Position numbers and translations under genes: made by a program | The notes under the pieces: generated by a model | The model's input: only the letters and a program-made list of their open reading frames with translations | What the model was told of the DNA's origin: nothing | The model's database searches: none | Assembly (NCBI RefSeq): GCF_018274385.1 | Contig: NZ_JAAFYZ010000009.1 | Location: forward strand, 1 to 64,000 | Origin: Catenulispora pinistramenti | Lineage (GTDB): Bacteria > Actinomycetota > Actinomycetes > Streptomycetales > Catenulisporaceae | Direction of reading: 5' to 3' | Length of the DNA: 64,000 nt | Part shown: one piece after another, positions 42,321 through 53,557 of the stretch | Position numbering within the stretch: position 1 is the first letter of the stretch | Layout: every line of letters begins with the position of its first letter

Positions 42321-43922
42321 ATGTCCGTCTCCGACGACTTCCACGTCTACGACACCACCCTGCGCGACGGCAGCCAGCAGGAGGGCCTGACCCTCGCCGT
42401 CGCCGACAAGCTCGCGATCGCCCGGCACCTGGACGCCCTGGGCGTCGGCTTCATCGAGGGCGGCTGGCCGGGGGCCGTCCCGAAAGACACGGAGTTCTTC
42501 CGGCGGGCTCAGACCGAGCTCGACCTGAAGCACGCGCAGCTCGCCGCGTTCGGCAAAACCCGCCGGGCCGGTGTCAGCGCCGCCGACGACCCGTTGGTGG
42601 CCGCGCTGCGGGAGTCCGGAGCGCCGATCGCCACGCTGGTGGCCAAAAGCCACGACCGGCATGTCGAACTGGCGCTCCGGACCACCTTGGCGGAGAACCT
42701 GGCGATGATCCGGGACACCGTCGAGCACCTGCGGGCCGAGGGGCAGCGGGTGTTCCTGGACGCCGAGCACTTCTTCGACGGCTACCTGGCCGACCCGGCC
42801 TACGCCCTGGAGTGCCTGCGCACCGCCGCCGAGGCCGGCGCCGACGTCCTCGTGCTCTGCGACACCAACGGCGGGATGCTGCCGACCCAGCTCGCCGACA
42901 TCGTGCACGAGGTGCACGAGGCGGTGGGGCGGCGGATCGGCATCCACACCCACGACGACGCCGCCTGCGCGGTGGCCAACGCGCTGGCCGCGATCGACGC
43001 CGGAGCCAGCCACGTACAGGGCACCGCCAACGGCTACGGCGAGCGCTCCGGCAACGCGAACCTGTTCAGCGTGGTCGCCAACCTGCAGCTCAAGCTGGGC
43101 CGCGAGGTGATCCCGCCGGACGGTCTGGCCGAGATGACCCGGATCGCGCACGCGGTCTCCGAGGTGACCAATCTGGCGCCGAACCCGCAGGCCCCTTACG
43201 TCGGGGTCTCGGCGTTCGCGCACAAGGCCGGGCTGCACGCCTCGGCGGTCCGCGTCGACCCGGACCTGTACCAGCACATCGACCCGCAGCTGGTCGGCAA
43301 CGACATGCGGATGCTGGTCTCGGAGATGGCCGGCCGGGCCTCGGTCGAGCTCAAGGGCCGGGAGCTGGGCTTCGATCTGTCGGCGGACCCCGAGACGCTG
43401 AGCAGGGTTGCCAACCGGGTAAAAGAACTGGAGGCCGGCGGTTACTCCTTCGAGGCCGCCGACGCCAGCTTCGAGCTGCTGCTGCGCGGTGAGCTCGGCG
43501 GGGCGCCGGTGAGCTTCTTCGAGGTGCTGTCCTGGCGGACCTTCGCCGAGCAGCTGGCCGACGGCGCCGTCGTCAACCAGGCGACGGTGAAACTCAAGGT
43601 GAAGGACGAGGAGGTGCTGGCCGCCGGCGAGGGCAACGGCCCGGTCAACGCCCTGGACATCGCGCTGCGAACCGCGCTGGCCACGGCTTACCCGGTGCTC
43701 GCCGCGCTGGAGCTGGTGGACTACAAGGTACGGATCCTGACCGGCGACCACGGCACCGCCTCGCGTACCAGGGTGTTGATCACCACTTCCGACGGTGAGG
43801 CCGAGTGGTCGACCGTCGGCGTGGACGAGAATGTCATCACGGCGTCCTGGCAGGCCCTGGTCGACGCGGTGACAATCGGGCTCCTGAGCAAGGGGGAGAC
43901 AGTCCCCTCCAGGAGGACCTGA
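42321..43922 (+). CDS. cimA: (R)-citramalate synthase
   Basis: 533 residues from ATG 42321 (GAGGAG 9 bases upstream). HMGL-like TIM barrel: VYDTTLRDGSQQEGLTLAVA (metal Asp), GFIEGGWPGAVPKDTEFF, which is the CimA-specific form, and metal-binding HTHDDAACAVANAL (His pair) with GTANGYGERSGNANL. The C-terminal part (about 400-530) is the regulatory LeuA-dimer domain. It condenses pyruvate and acetyl-CoA to citramalate, the threonine-independent entry to 2-ketobutyrate and isoleucine. Controlled by the attenuator described just upstream. Confidence 0.95.
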   Translation: MSVSDDFHVYDTTLRDGSQQEGLTLAVADKLAIARHLDALGVGFIEGGWPGAVPKDTEFFRRAQTELDLKHAQLAAFGKTRRAGVSAADDPLVAALRESGAPIATLVAKSHDRHVELALRTTLAENLAMIRDTVEHLRAEGQRVFLDAEHFFDGYLADPAYALECLRTAAEAGADVLVLCDTNGGMLPTQLADIVHEVHEAVGRRIGIHTHDDAACAVANALAAIDAGASHVQGTANGYGERSGNANLFSVVANLQLKLGREVIPPDGLAEMTRIAHAVSEVTNLAPNPQAPYVGVSAFAHKAGLHASAVRVDPDLYQHIDPQLVGNDMRMLVSEMAGRASVELKGRELGFDLSADPETLSRVANRVKELEAGGYSFEAADASFELLLRGELGGAPVSFFEVLSWRTFAEQLADGAVVNQATVKLKVKDEEVLAAGEGNGPVNALDIALRTALATAYPVLAALELVDYKVRILTGDHGTASRTRVLITTSDGEAEWSTVGVDENVITASWQALVDAVTIGLLSKGETVPSRRT

Positions 43923-44073
43923 CAAGGTCTCCGAGCGGAAGGGGATTGACCCGATCGGTGGTGATTCCCCACCTCATCTCGGTTATCTCCCGCTAATATG
44001 ACGGTGCGTAAGGGGTCCGTGCCCTAGAGTCAGCCTTCCGTTGGAAGTCAGCGAGGGTTGGTGACGCACTGCC

Positions 44074-45864
44074 ATGGGACTGGACAGGCGAGGGCCGATG
44101 CGGGCCCTTGACACCCGGCGGCTGCCCGGGGCGCGCATTCACGGCGTGCCGCCGGGCTATGCGGCCGTCGGCCTGCTGATCACCGCGCACGCCTCGGTGG
44201 CCCTGATCGGGCCGGCCGGCGCGGTGCCGGCCGTGATGGGCGACGCGGGTCTGGCCGTGGCCGCGGGCCTCGCGGCGGCGGCGTGCATCCATCGCACGAT
44301 CCTGATGGTCCGCTTCTACCGGATGGCCTGTTTCCGGTGCTACTCCTGGCTGCTGGCCGGGCTGTCCTGCCTGGCCGCGGCGGTCGGGAACGCGGTGTGG
44401 GCCTGGTATGAGCTGGTCCTGGACGTCACCCCGCCGACCCCCTCGGCCGCCGACTGGTCCTTCCTGTTCTTCGGGCCGCTGGCCCTGGCGGCCTTCGTCA
44501 CCGCGCACGGGGAGCAGGTGAGCCTGTCGGTGCGGGTCCGGCTGCTGCTGGACACCACGCTGGTGGCCGGCTCGCTGTTCGTGGTGGCCTGGGTGCTGGC
44601 CCTGGCGCTGGCCATCGAGCGGGTGGACTCCCCGGTGCGGACCTTCCTGGTCCTCGGCTATCCGGCCTTCGACCTGGTGCTGGTCAGCCTGCTGCTGGCG
44701 TTGCGGGTGCGCACGCCGGGGGAGCGCGGCGGGATCGGCACCGGGGTGCGGGTCGGCTACCTGATGATCGTGGTCTGCGACTCGATCTTCACCATGCCCG
44801 CGGTCCGTGAGGGCTACCGGTCCGGCGGCATCCTGGACACCGGCTGGTTCGCCGGCTACCTGATGATCGCGGTGGCCGCCTGGTACGGCGACGGCTGGCG
44901 GCCCGAGCGGGTCGGCCAGAGCGCCGAGGGCGCCGCGGACACCACCGCGTGCGGGGCCGGCTGCTCGGTCGGGCTGCATGACTGCGACGCCGCGACCGGC
45001 CGCGAGGTCGCGCTCGCCCTGGCCGCCCCCGACGTCCCGGCCGCCGATCCGCTCAGCCCGGGCACCCGGTTCATCGACTCGCCGACGCGCTGGGCCGCGC
45101 TGCTGCGGACGCTGCGCGGGATACTGCCGTACCTGGCTGCCGCCTTCTGCCTGGCCGGGGTCCTGGCCGACGGGCTGGACACCGAGCGCCGGATGGATCC
45201 GGTGGTGCTGATCGCCGGGGCCGCGGTGCTGGTCGCGCTGGTGGCCCGGCAGGCGCTGACGCTGTTCGAGAACCAGCGCCTCACCGAGGACCTGCGCCGG
45301 GCCGCGGCGACCCTGCAGCACCACGCCTACCACGACGCGCTCACCGGCCTGGCCAACCGCGCGCTGCTCACCGACCGGCTGGAGCACGCGCTGACCCAGC
45401 GGCACGCCGAGTGGGAGCCGGTCGCGGTGATCTTCCTGGACCTGGACGGCTTCAAGGGGGTCAACGACTCGGTCGGGCACGAGACCGGCGACCGGGTGCT
45501 GGTCGAGGCGGCGTACCGGATCTCCGGCTCACTGCGGGTCGGGGACACCGTGGCCCGGTTCGGCGGGGACGAGTTCGTGATCGTGCTGGAGGTGGGCACC
45601 ACGGTGGCCGGCGCGCTGGTGGTGGCCGAGCGGATCCGGGGCCGGCTGTGCGCGGAGTACTGCATCGAGGGGCTGGCGCACCGGCTCGGCGCCTCGATCG
45701 GCGTCGCCTTCTCCGAACCCGGCGGCACGGCCTCCAACCTGCTGCGCCGGGCGGACGCCGCGATGTACCGGGCCAAGACGGCCGGGCGCAACCGGGTGGT
45801 GGCCGAACCGCTCGCCGCCACCTGGGCCATTTCGCATGGCGAGACCCCGGCGATCAATGCTTGA
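44074..45864 (+). CDS. Membrane-bound diguanylate cyclase (GGDEF)
   Basis: 596 residues. The N-terminal half carries about nine membrane helices (residues 25-330, with one soluble insert around 290-330 and a further pair at about 350-390). A GGDEF domain (about 420-590) follows: LTGLANRALLTDRLEHAL, VIFLDLDGFKGVNDSVGHETGD and the active site ARFGGDEFVIVL. An RxxD inhibitory site (RVGD) lies 5 residues before GGDEF, so product feedback is expected. It should make c-di-GMP, which controls development in Streptomyces. No EAL domain. It stands between cimA and the ilvB leader; its stop overlaps the sequence TTGACA. Confidence 0.93.
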   Translation: MGLDRRGPMRALDTRRLPGARIHGVPPGYAAVGLLITAHASVALIGPAGAVPAVMGDAGLAVAAGLAAAACIHRTILMVRFYRMACFRCYSWLLAGLSCLAAAVGNAVWAWYELVLDVTPPTPSAADWSFLFFGPLALAAFVTAHGEQVSLSVRVRLLLDTTLVAGSLFVVAWVLALALAIERVDSPVRTFLVLGYPAFDLVLVSLLLALRVRTPGERGGIGTGVRVGYLMIVVCDSIFTMPAVREGYRSGGILDTGWFAGYLMIAVAAWYGDGWRPERVGQSAEGAADTTACGAGCSVGLHDCDAATGREVALALAAPDVPAADPLSPGTRFIDSPTRWAALLRTLRGILPYLAAAFCLAGVLADGLDTERRMDPVVLIAGAAVLVALVARQALTLFENQRLTEDLRRAAATLQHHAYHDALTGLANRALLTDRLEHALTQRHAEWEPVAVIFLDLDGFKGVNDSVGHETGDRVLVEAAYRISGSLRVGDTVARFGGDEFVIVLEVGTTVAGALVVAERIRGRLCAEYCIEGLAHRLGASIGVAFSEPGGTASNLLRRADAAMYRAKTAGRNRVVAEPLAATWAISHGETPAINA

Positions 45865-45897
45865 CACAGGCGCGGCGTCAGGAGGAAGGTTGCGAAC

Positions 45898-45945
45898 ATG
45901 ACGACACGAAAGTCGATTCTCGTACTTGCCGGGCGCGCAGGCTGA
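45898..45945 (+). CDS. Leader peptide of the ilvB operon (Ile-Leu-Val-Leu)
   Basis: MTTRKSILVLAGRAG, 15 residues, ATG 45898 to TGA 45945, with AGGAGGAAGG upstream. The run Ile-Leu-Val-Leu covers all three branched-chain amino acids, which is what an attenuation leader of acetolactate synthase needs. The same type of leader is known for ilvB operons of other actinobacteria. A U-tailed terminator follows 35 bases later. Confidence 0.85.
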   Translation: MTTRKSILVLAGRAG

Positions 45946-45980
45946 ATCTGGTCCTCAATCAGGCCAGTCGGCGGCGCGCC

Positions 45981-46020
45981 ACCCCTCGTTGGACCTTTGG
46001 TCCGGCAGGGGTTTTTTCTT
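45981..46020 (+). terminator. Attenuator terminator before ilvB
   Basis: Outer stem ACCCCT (45981-45986)/AGGGGT (46007-46012), inner stem GGACC (45991-45995)/GGTCC (45999-46003), followed by TTTTTTCTTT. Lies between the leader peptide and the ilvB start at 46057. Confidence 0.88.
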
Positions 46021-46056
46021 TGGCCGAGTACGGCGATCCCAAGAAGAGAGACAGTC

Positions 46057-47817
46057 ATGACAGACCGCAGTGATCAGCAGGCGATCTCCGGCGCCGCCTC
46101 GTTGATCCGCGCGCTTGAGGAGAGCGGGGTCGACACCGTTTTCGGCATCCCCGGCGGCGCCATCCTCCCGGCTTACGACCCGCTGTTGGACTCCACCCGG
46201 CTGCGGCACATCCTGGTCCGCCACGAGCAGGGCGCGGGCCACGCGGCCACCGGTTACGCGCAGGCCACCGGCAAGGTCGGGGTCTGCATGGCGACCTCCG
46301 GCCCCGGCGCGACCAATCTGGTCACGCCGATCGCCGACGCGCACATGGACTCGGTCCCGCTGGTCGCGATCACCGGCCAGGTGTCCAGTACGCACATCGG
46401 CACCGACGCCTTCCAGGAGGCGGACATCGTCGGCATCACCCTGCCGATCACCAAGCACAGCTTCCTGGTCTCGCACCCCGACGAGATCGCCCGCACCGTC
46501 GCCGAGGCGTTCCACATCGCCTCCACCGGCCGCCCCGGCCCGGTGCTGATCGACGTCACCAAGGACGCGCTGCAGTCCACCACCGACTTCTCCTGGCCGG
46601 TCGAGATGGACCTGCCGGGCTACCGTCCGGTCTCCAAGCCGCACGCCAAGCAGGTGCGCGAGGCGGCCCGGATGCTGACCGAGGCCAAGCGGCCGGTGCT
46701 GTACATCGGCGGCGGCGTGCTGAAGGCCCGGGCCAGCACCGAGTTGCGGGTCCTGGCCGAGCTGACCGAGGCCCCGGTCGTGACCACGCTGATGGCCCGC
46801 GGCGCCTTCCCCGACAGCCACCCGCTGCACCTGGGCATGCCCGGGATGCACGGCACCGTCGCGGCGGTCACCGCGTTGCAGAAGGCCGACCTGATCGTGG
46901 CGCTGGGCACCCGGTTCGACGACCGGGTCACCGGCAAGCTGTCCAGCTTCGCGCCGAACGCCAAGATCGTGCACGCCGACATCGATCCCGCCGAGATCTC
47001 CAAGAACCGGGTCGCCGACGTCCCGATCGTCGGCGACTGCCGCGAGGTGATCGCCGACCTGGTGGTGGCGGTCCAGTCCGAGCACGCGGCCGGCCGGCGC
47101 GGCGACTACGCCGGCTGGTGGGAGCAGCTCAACGGGTGGCGCAGGACGTATCCGCTGGGTTACGAACTGCCCAAGGACGGCTCCCTGGCGCCGCAGCAGG
47201 TGATCGAGCACCTGGGGCGGATCGCCGGCCCCGAGACGATCTTCGCCGCCGGTGTCGGGCAGCACCAGATGTGGGCCTCGCAGTTCATCTCCTATGAGAA
47301 CCCTTATACCTGGCTGAACTCCGGCGGCGCCGGGACCATGGGCTACGCGGTCCCGGCCGCGATGGGCGCCAAGGTCGGGATGCCGAACTCGACCGTGTGG
47401 GCCATCGACGGCGACGGCTGCTTCCAGATGACCAACCAGGAGCTGGCCACCTGCGCCATCAACGACATCCCGATCAAGGTGGCCGTGATCAACAACGGCA
47501 GCCTGGGGATGGTGCGGCAGTGGCAGACCCTGTTCTACGGCAAGCGTTATTCGAACACCGATCTGCACTCCCGGCGCATCCCGGACTTCGTGAAGCTGGC
47601 CGAGGCCTACGGCTGTGTCGGTCTGCGCTGCGAGGACCCGGCGGACCTGGACAAGACGATCGAGAAGGCGATGTCGATCGACGACGCGCCGGTGGTCGTG
47701 GACTTCGTGGTGCACCGGGACGCGATGGTGTGGCCGATGGTCCCGTCCGGGGTCGGCAATGATGAAATCCTGGCCGCACAAGATGTGCGCCCAGACTTCG
47801 GGGATGGGGAGGAGTAA
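46057..47817 (+). CDS. ilvB: Acetolactate synthase, large (catalytic) subunit
   Basis: 586 residues, ThDP-dependent. [16 protein letters not shown], catalytic Glu in [19 protein letters not shown] (about 56), the FAD/quinone-fold middle domain (about 200-350), and the ThDP/Mg motif from [17 protein letters not shown] to VINN (about 448-480). ATG 46057 has AAGAAGAGAG upstream. Joins two pyruvates, or pyruvate and 2-ketobutyrate, as the first common step of valine, leucine and isoleucine synthesis. Operon with ilvN and ilvC, under the leader-peptide attenuator. Confidence 0.97.
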   Translation: MTDRSDQQAISGAASLIRALEESGVDTVFGIPGGAILPAYDPLLDSTRLRHILVRHEQGAGHAATGYAQATGKVGVCMATSGPGATNLVTPIADAHMDSVPLVAITGQVSSTHIGTDAFQEADIVGITLPITKHSFLVSHPDEIARTVAEAFHIASTGRPGPVLIDVTKDALQSTTDFSWPVEMDLPGYRPVSKPHAKQVREAARMLTEAKRPVLYIGGGVLKARASTELRVLAELTEAPVVTTLMARGAFPDSHPLHLGMPGMHGTVAAVTALQKADLIVALGTRFDDRVTGKLSSFAPNAKIVHADIDPAEISKNRVADVPIVGDCREVIADLVVAVQSEHAAGRRGDYAGWWEQLNGWRRTYPLGYELPKDGSLAPQQVIEHLGRIAGPETIFAAGVGQHQMWASQFISYENPYTWLNSGGAGTMGYAVPAAMGAKVGMPNSTVWAIDGDGCFQMTNQELATCAINDIPIKVAVINNGSLGMVRQWQTLFYGKRYSNTDLHSRRIPDFVKLAEAYGCVGLRCEDPADLDKTIEKAMSIDDAPVVVDFVVHRDAMVWPMVPSGVGNDEILAAQDVRPDFGDGEE

Positions 47818-47822
47818 ACACC

Positions 47823-49437
<1,615 letters not shown>

Positions 49438-49465
49438 TCTGCGCCGCGGCCGAGAGGCACCCCGA

Positions 49466-49499
49466 GGACCGGCTCCGCACATCCGTGCGGGGCCGGTCC
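49466..49499 (+). terminator. ilvBNC terminator
   Basis: 15-bp arms GGACCGGCTCCGCAC (49466-49480) and GTGCGGGGCCGGTCC (49485-49499), one wobble, loop ATCC, then TTCGTGTCC. Begins 29 bases after the ilvC stop. Confidence 0.85.
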
Positions 49500-49637
49500 T
49501 TCGTGTCCTGCTTCCGTTTGGTCACACTCGTCACTCTTTTGGCATGCTCACGCTGAATGCCCTGATTGTCGGGAATAGAGTGGCGAACGCGCTCCCAGCA
49601 GCGCGTTCGCATGGTGTGTCCCGACAGGAGGAGAGAG

Positions 49638-51437
49638 ATGGGCGTCAGCAGGAGGACACTCGCGCTGCAGACCGGAGCGATCGCGGCGGCCGTGGCCCTG
49701 GCCGCGGCGGGCTGCAGCAGCAGCAAGAGCAGCGGAGGGTCGTCCAACTCCGGGACCGGCTCGGGCTCCGGCACCAGCATCGCCGACCGGAACTCGGTCA
49801 ACGCCGCCACGGTGAAACAGGGCGGGAAGATCACCTGGACCATCGAGAAGACGGTGCAGGACTGGAACCCGCTGACGTCCCTGGGCAACACCTTCGACTA
49901 CGCGCAGACCACCAACGGCATCTACCCGGACGTCTACATCCCGCAGCCGGACTACTCGCTGGTGCTGAACACCGACCTGATCGCCGGCGACCCGGTGGTC
50001 ACCAACGCCAGCGGCAGCACCCCGCAGAGCATCGTCTACCACATCCAGCCCAGCGCGAAGTGGTCCGACGGCACCCCGATCACCGCCGACGACTTCATCT
50101 ACCTGTGGCAGGCGCAGAACGGCACCAATCCGAACGTCGACGTGGCCAGCACCACCGGCTACAGCGACGTGGCCTCGGTGACCGGCAGCGACAACGGCAA
50201 GACGGTGACCGTCACGTTCAAGGCCAACCAGCCGTTCTCGGACTACAAGTCGCTGTTCTCCTCGATCCTGCCCTCGCACATCGCCAAGCAGCACGGCGAC
50301 GTCGCGGCGTCCTTCACCTGGCTGGACGCCAACTCCCCGACCGTCTCCGGCGGCCCGTTCGAGATCGCCCCCGGCGGGGTCTCGGCCGACAAGAGCCTGA
50401 TCAAGACGATCAAGAACCCGCAGTACTACGGCAAGCCGGCGAACCTCGACGAGGTCGACTTCCGGGCCATCACCGACTCCTCGCAGGAGCCGACCGCGCT
50501 GGCCAACAACGAGGTGGACGGGATCTACCCGCAGCCGGAGCTGGACCTGGTGAACCGGGTCAAGAGCATCTCCGGGGTGGACTACCACCTCAACCAGGGC
50601 CTGCAGTGGGAACACATCGACCTGAACCTGCGCAACACCGCCTTCGGCGGCCCGGCCAACGCCGACCAGACCGCGCCGGCCAAGGTGGCGCTGCGGCAGG
50701 CCATGTTCACCGCCTTCGACCGGCAGGGGCTGGTGGACCGGACGGTCAAGCAGTTCGACAGCGCCGCGGCGGTGCTGAACAACCGCATGGTGGTGCCCGG
50801 CCAGCCCGGCTACCAGGACAACGTCTCGGCGATGTATCCGGCGAACGGTGACCTGAACAAGGCCAAGCAGATCCTGACCACGGCCGGCTACAAGGGCGTG
50901 GGCAGCGCGCTGGTCGACCCCACCGGCAAGGCCGTCCCGGCGTTCAGCATGCGCTACACCGTCGGCAACGCGATCCGCCAGACCACGTGCAACCTGTTCG
51001 CGCAGGCCATGAAGGGGCTCGGGATCACGGTCAACGTCAGCTCCACCGACGCCCTGGGCAAGACCCTGGCCCAGACCGACGCCCAGCACCAGTGGGACAT
51101 CATCGACTTCGCCTGGGTGGACACGCCGTTCCCGAACTCGGCGAACCAGCCGATCTACACCACCACGACGCAGGGCAACCCGATGAGCAACTACGGGTAC
51201 TACAGCAACGCCAACGTGGACAAGTGGCTGGCCGACGCCACCGTCAACCCCGACCAGACGGCCCGCGAGAAGGACCTCAACGAGGCCGACGCGCAGGTCA
51301 CCAAGGACGCTTACACGCTCCCGCTGTACCAGAAGCCGACGATGATCGCCTACCGGAACACGCTGGGCAACGTGCGGGACAACCCGACGCAGATCGGCCC
51401 GACGTACAACATCGCGCAGTGGGGTCTGAAGTCCTAG
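49638..51437 (+). CDS. Oligopeptide/dipeptide-binding lipoprotein (SBP family 5)
   Basis: 599 residues from ATG 49638 (AGGAGGAGAG upstream). Signal with Arg pair (GVSRRTLALQTGAI) and lipobox AAAGC (Cys about 25), then a Ser/Gly tether. Family 5 signatures: SAKWSDGTPITADDFIYLWQ (about 155-175) and QGLQWEHIDLNLRNTAF (about 330). It captures peptides outside the membrane for the downstream permeases. First gene of a five-gene operon after the ilvBNC terminator. Peptide preference (di- or oligopeptide) cannot be read; the long length favours oligopeptides or ligands of similar size. Confidence 0.93.
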   Translation: MGVSRRTLALQTGAIAAAVALAAAGCSSSKSSGGSSNSGTGSGSGTSIADRNSVNAATVKQGGKITWTIEKTVQDWNPLTSLGNTFDYAQTTNGIYPDVYIPQPDYSLVLNTDLIAGDPVVTNASGSTPQSIVYHIQPSAKWSDGTPITADDFIYLWQAQNGTNPNVDVASTTGYSDVASVTGSDNGKTVTVTFKANQPFSDYKSLFSSILPSHIAKQHGDVAASFTWLDANSPTVSGGPFEIAPGGVSADKSLIKTIKNPQYYGKPANLDEVDFRAITDSSQEPTALANNEVDGIYPQPELDLVNRVKSISGVDYHLNQGLQWEHIDLNLRNTAFGGPANADQTAPAKVALRQAMFTAFDRQGLVDRTVKQFDSAAAVLNNRMVVPGQPGYQDNVSAMYPANGDLNKAKQILTTAGYKGVGSALVDPTGKAVPAFSMRYTVGNAIRQTTCNLFAQAMKGLGITVNVSSTDALGKTLAQTDAQHQWDIIDFAWVDTPFPNSANQPIYTTTTQGNPMSNYGYYSNANVDKWLADATVNPDQTAREKDLNEADAQVTKDAYTLPLYQKPTMIAYRNTLGNVRDNPTQIGPTYNIAQWGLKS

Positions 51438-51529
51438 TCCGGCGCCGGCCGGGCCCGCTGCGCGCGGGCCCGGCCGGCCTCCTCGCGCAGGTACGGTCCC
51501 GTCCGCTCGCAACGTAAGAAGGCCCGGAG

Positions 51530-52498
51530 ATGCTCGCCTTCACCATCCGCCGCCTGCTGGTGTCGATCCCGATCCTGGTCCTGTCCACGTTCCTGGTCTT
51601 CCTGCTGGTGGCCTGGGGCGCCGACCCGCTGGGCGATTTCAAGGCCAAGAACCCGCCGCCGTCGGCGGCCGAGGTCGCGGCCCGGGAGAAGGCGCTCGGC
51701 CTGAACCACGGGCTGCTGGTCCAGTACTGGAACTGGGTCAAGAACCTGGTGGTCCACGGCAGCTTCGGCCCGTCGGTGCAGGGTTCGGCGTTCGACATCA
51801 ACGCCGAGCTCAGCCGCCGGGTCTGGGTCACCTTCCGGCTGGTGATCTGCGCGATCGTCATCGCGCTGATCCTGGCCGTGATCGTCGGTGTGATCACCGC
51901 GATGAAGCAGTACAGCATCACCGACTACGTCGCGACCCTGATCGGGTTCTTCTTCCTGTCGCTGCCGGTGTTCTGGTTCGCGATCCTGCTGAAGATCTGG
52001 GCCACCGACATCAACAACTCCCTCGGCACCGACATCAAGACCCTGGGGCCACCCGGTGGGCAGTGGGGCGGGTTCGGCTCCTGGTTCGGCTTCCTGCTGC
52101 TGCCGACCATCACCTTGGCCCTGAGCTCCTACGCCACCTGGGCCCGGTTCCAGCGCGCGTCGATGCTCGACGTGCTGAACAGCGACTACATGCGGCTGGC
52201 CCGGGCCAAGGGGCTGTCCCCGAGCCGGGTCATGGTGCGGCACGGACTGCGCACCGCGCTGATCCCGATGACCACCCAGGTGACCCTGGACGTCGCGGCG
52301 ATCATGGGTGGCACGGTGATCACCGAGCGCATCTTCCAGTGGCAGGGCCTGGGCACGATGTTCATCAACGCCATCCAGACCCAGGACACCAACACCGTGC
52401 TGGCGTGGCTGCTGATCTCGGCGACGCTGGTGATCGTCTTCAACCTGATCGCGGACCTGCTCTACGCGGTCCTCGACCCCCGCATCCGGCTGGCCTAG
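51530..52498 (+). CDS. Peptide ABC transporter permease (DppB/OppB type)
   Basis: 322 residues, six helices: the first at the N-terminus (RLLVSIPILVLSTFLVFLLV), then a periplasmic-side segment, then five more from about residue 105. The EAA coupling loop reads YMRLARAKGLSPSRVMVRHGLRTALIP (about 220-245). Inner-membrane channel half, pairs with the next gene. ATG 51530 follows AAGGCCCGGAG. The 92-base gap before it holds a GC-rich partial hairpin but no clear terminator. Confidence 0.95.
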   Translation: MLAFTIRRLLVSIPILVLSTFLVFLLVAWGADPLGDFKAKNPPPSAAEVAAREKALGLNHGLLVQYWNWVKNLVVHGSFGPSVQGSAFDINAELSRRVWVTFRLVICAIVIALILAVIVGVITAMKQYSITDYVATLIGFFFLSLPVFWFAILLKIWATDINNSLGTDIKTLGPPGGQWGGFGSWFGFLLLPTITLALSSYATWARFQRASMLDVLNSDYMRLARAKGLSPSRVMVRHGLRTALIPMTTQVTLDVAAIMGGTVITERIFQWQGLGTMFINAIQTQDTNTVLAWLLISATLVIVFNLIADLLYAVLDPRIRLA

Positions 52499-52510
52499 GA
52501 GGGATGACGC

Positions 52511-53557
52511 GTGGCTGACAACCTCCCGGAGCGGGACGTCAACGACGAGCCGGTGGAACCCGAGGTCCCGCCCGGCGGCCGGGGCGCGGAGTTCCTCGGC
52601 GTGCAGGGCCAGCAGCCCGGGCTGACGATAGACGCCGTCACCCCGGGCGGCGAGGACATACTGCAGGGCGGCACCGAGCCGCCGGACCGCGAGTTCGCGG
52701 TGGAGGCGCGCAACCAGTGGCAGCTGGTCTTCCGCCGGTTCCGGCAGCACAAGCTGGCGGTGGCCTCGCTGGTGGTGCTGTTCCTGGTGATCCTGTTCGC
52801 CACTGTCGGGCCGGTGGTCTGGAAGTACGGCCCCAACGACTTCACCAACGACTTCTCGGTGGGGCCCTCGCTCAGCCATCCGTTCGGCACCGACTCCAAC
52901 GGCGCCGACCACATGGCGCAGGTGATGGCCGGCACCCAGCTGTCGCTGAAGATCGCGTTCACGGTGGCGATCGCCGGCACCTTCTTCGGTTCGATCTACG
53001 GCGCGTTCTCCGGCTTCTACCGGGGCATCACCGACACCCTGATGATGCGCCTGGTCGACCTGGTGCTGACCATCCCGGCGCTGGCCGTCGGCGCGCTGCT
53101 GGGCAAGAAGTTCGGCAACAACTGGGCGCTGCTGGCGGTCGTGCTGGCCGGGCTGCTGTGGACCGGCTCGGCCCGAGTGGTCCGCGGCCAGGTGCTCTCG
53201 GTGCGCGAGAAGGAGTACATCGAGGCCGCGCGGGCGCTGGGCGCCACCGACCGGCGGATCATCTTCCGGCACATCATCCCGAACGTCGCCGGTCCCATCA
53301 TCGTGCTGTTCACGCTGCTGGTGGCGACCGCGGTGCTGACCGAGACGGCGCTGAGCTATCTGGGCTTCGGCGTGCAGTTCCCGGATATCTCGCTGGGCTC
53401 GCTGGTCACCGCCGGCGAGACCGCGGCCACCGGCGGGCGCGGCTGGCTGTTCTACTTCCCGGGCCTGTTCATCATCTTGATCGCGCTGACCGTGAACTTC
53501 ATCGGCGACGGCCTGCGTGACGCCCTCGACCCGACCCAGACGAAGGCCCGCGCATGA
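52511..53557 (+). CDS. Peptide ABC transporter permease (DppC/OppC type)
   Basis: 348 residues from GTG 52511 (AGGAGGG upstream). A cytoplasmic N-terminal extension of about 75 residues (Pro/Gly/Glu-rich) precedes the OppC_N segment ([20 protein letters not shown]) and six helices. The EAA loop reads [23 protein letters not shown] (about 236-258). [22 protein letters not shown] is typical of the family. Overlaps the first ATPase gene by 4 bases. Confidence 0.95.
   Translation: MADNLPERDVNDEPVEPEVPPGGRGAEFLGVQGQQPGLTIDAVTPGGEDILQGGTEPPDREFAVEARNQWQLVFRRFRQHKLAVASLVVLFLVILFATVGPVVWKYGPNDFTNDFSVGPSLSHPFGTDSNGADHMAQVMAGTQLSLKIAFTVAIAGTFFGSIYGAFSGFYRGITDTLMMRLVDLVLTIPALAVGALLGKKFGNNWALLAVVLAGLLWTGSARVVRGQVLSVREKEYIEAARALGATDRRIIFRHIIPNVAGPIIVLFTLLVATAVLTETALSYLGFGVQFPDISLGSLVTAGETAATGGRGWLFYFPGLFIILIALTVNFIGDGLRDALDPTQTKARA

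Noticed and set aside
43923-44073. c-di-GMP riboswitch before the GGDEF gene
   Set aside because: The 150 bases contain only a short CTTCC/GGAAG stem and repeated GTCAGC; the conserved GEMM core was not found.
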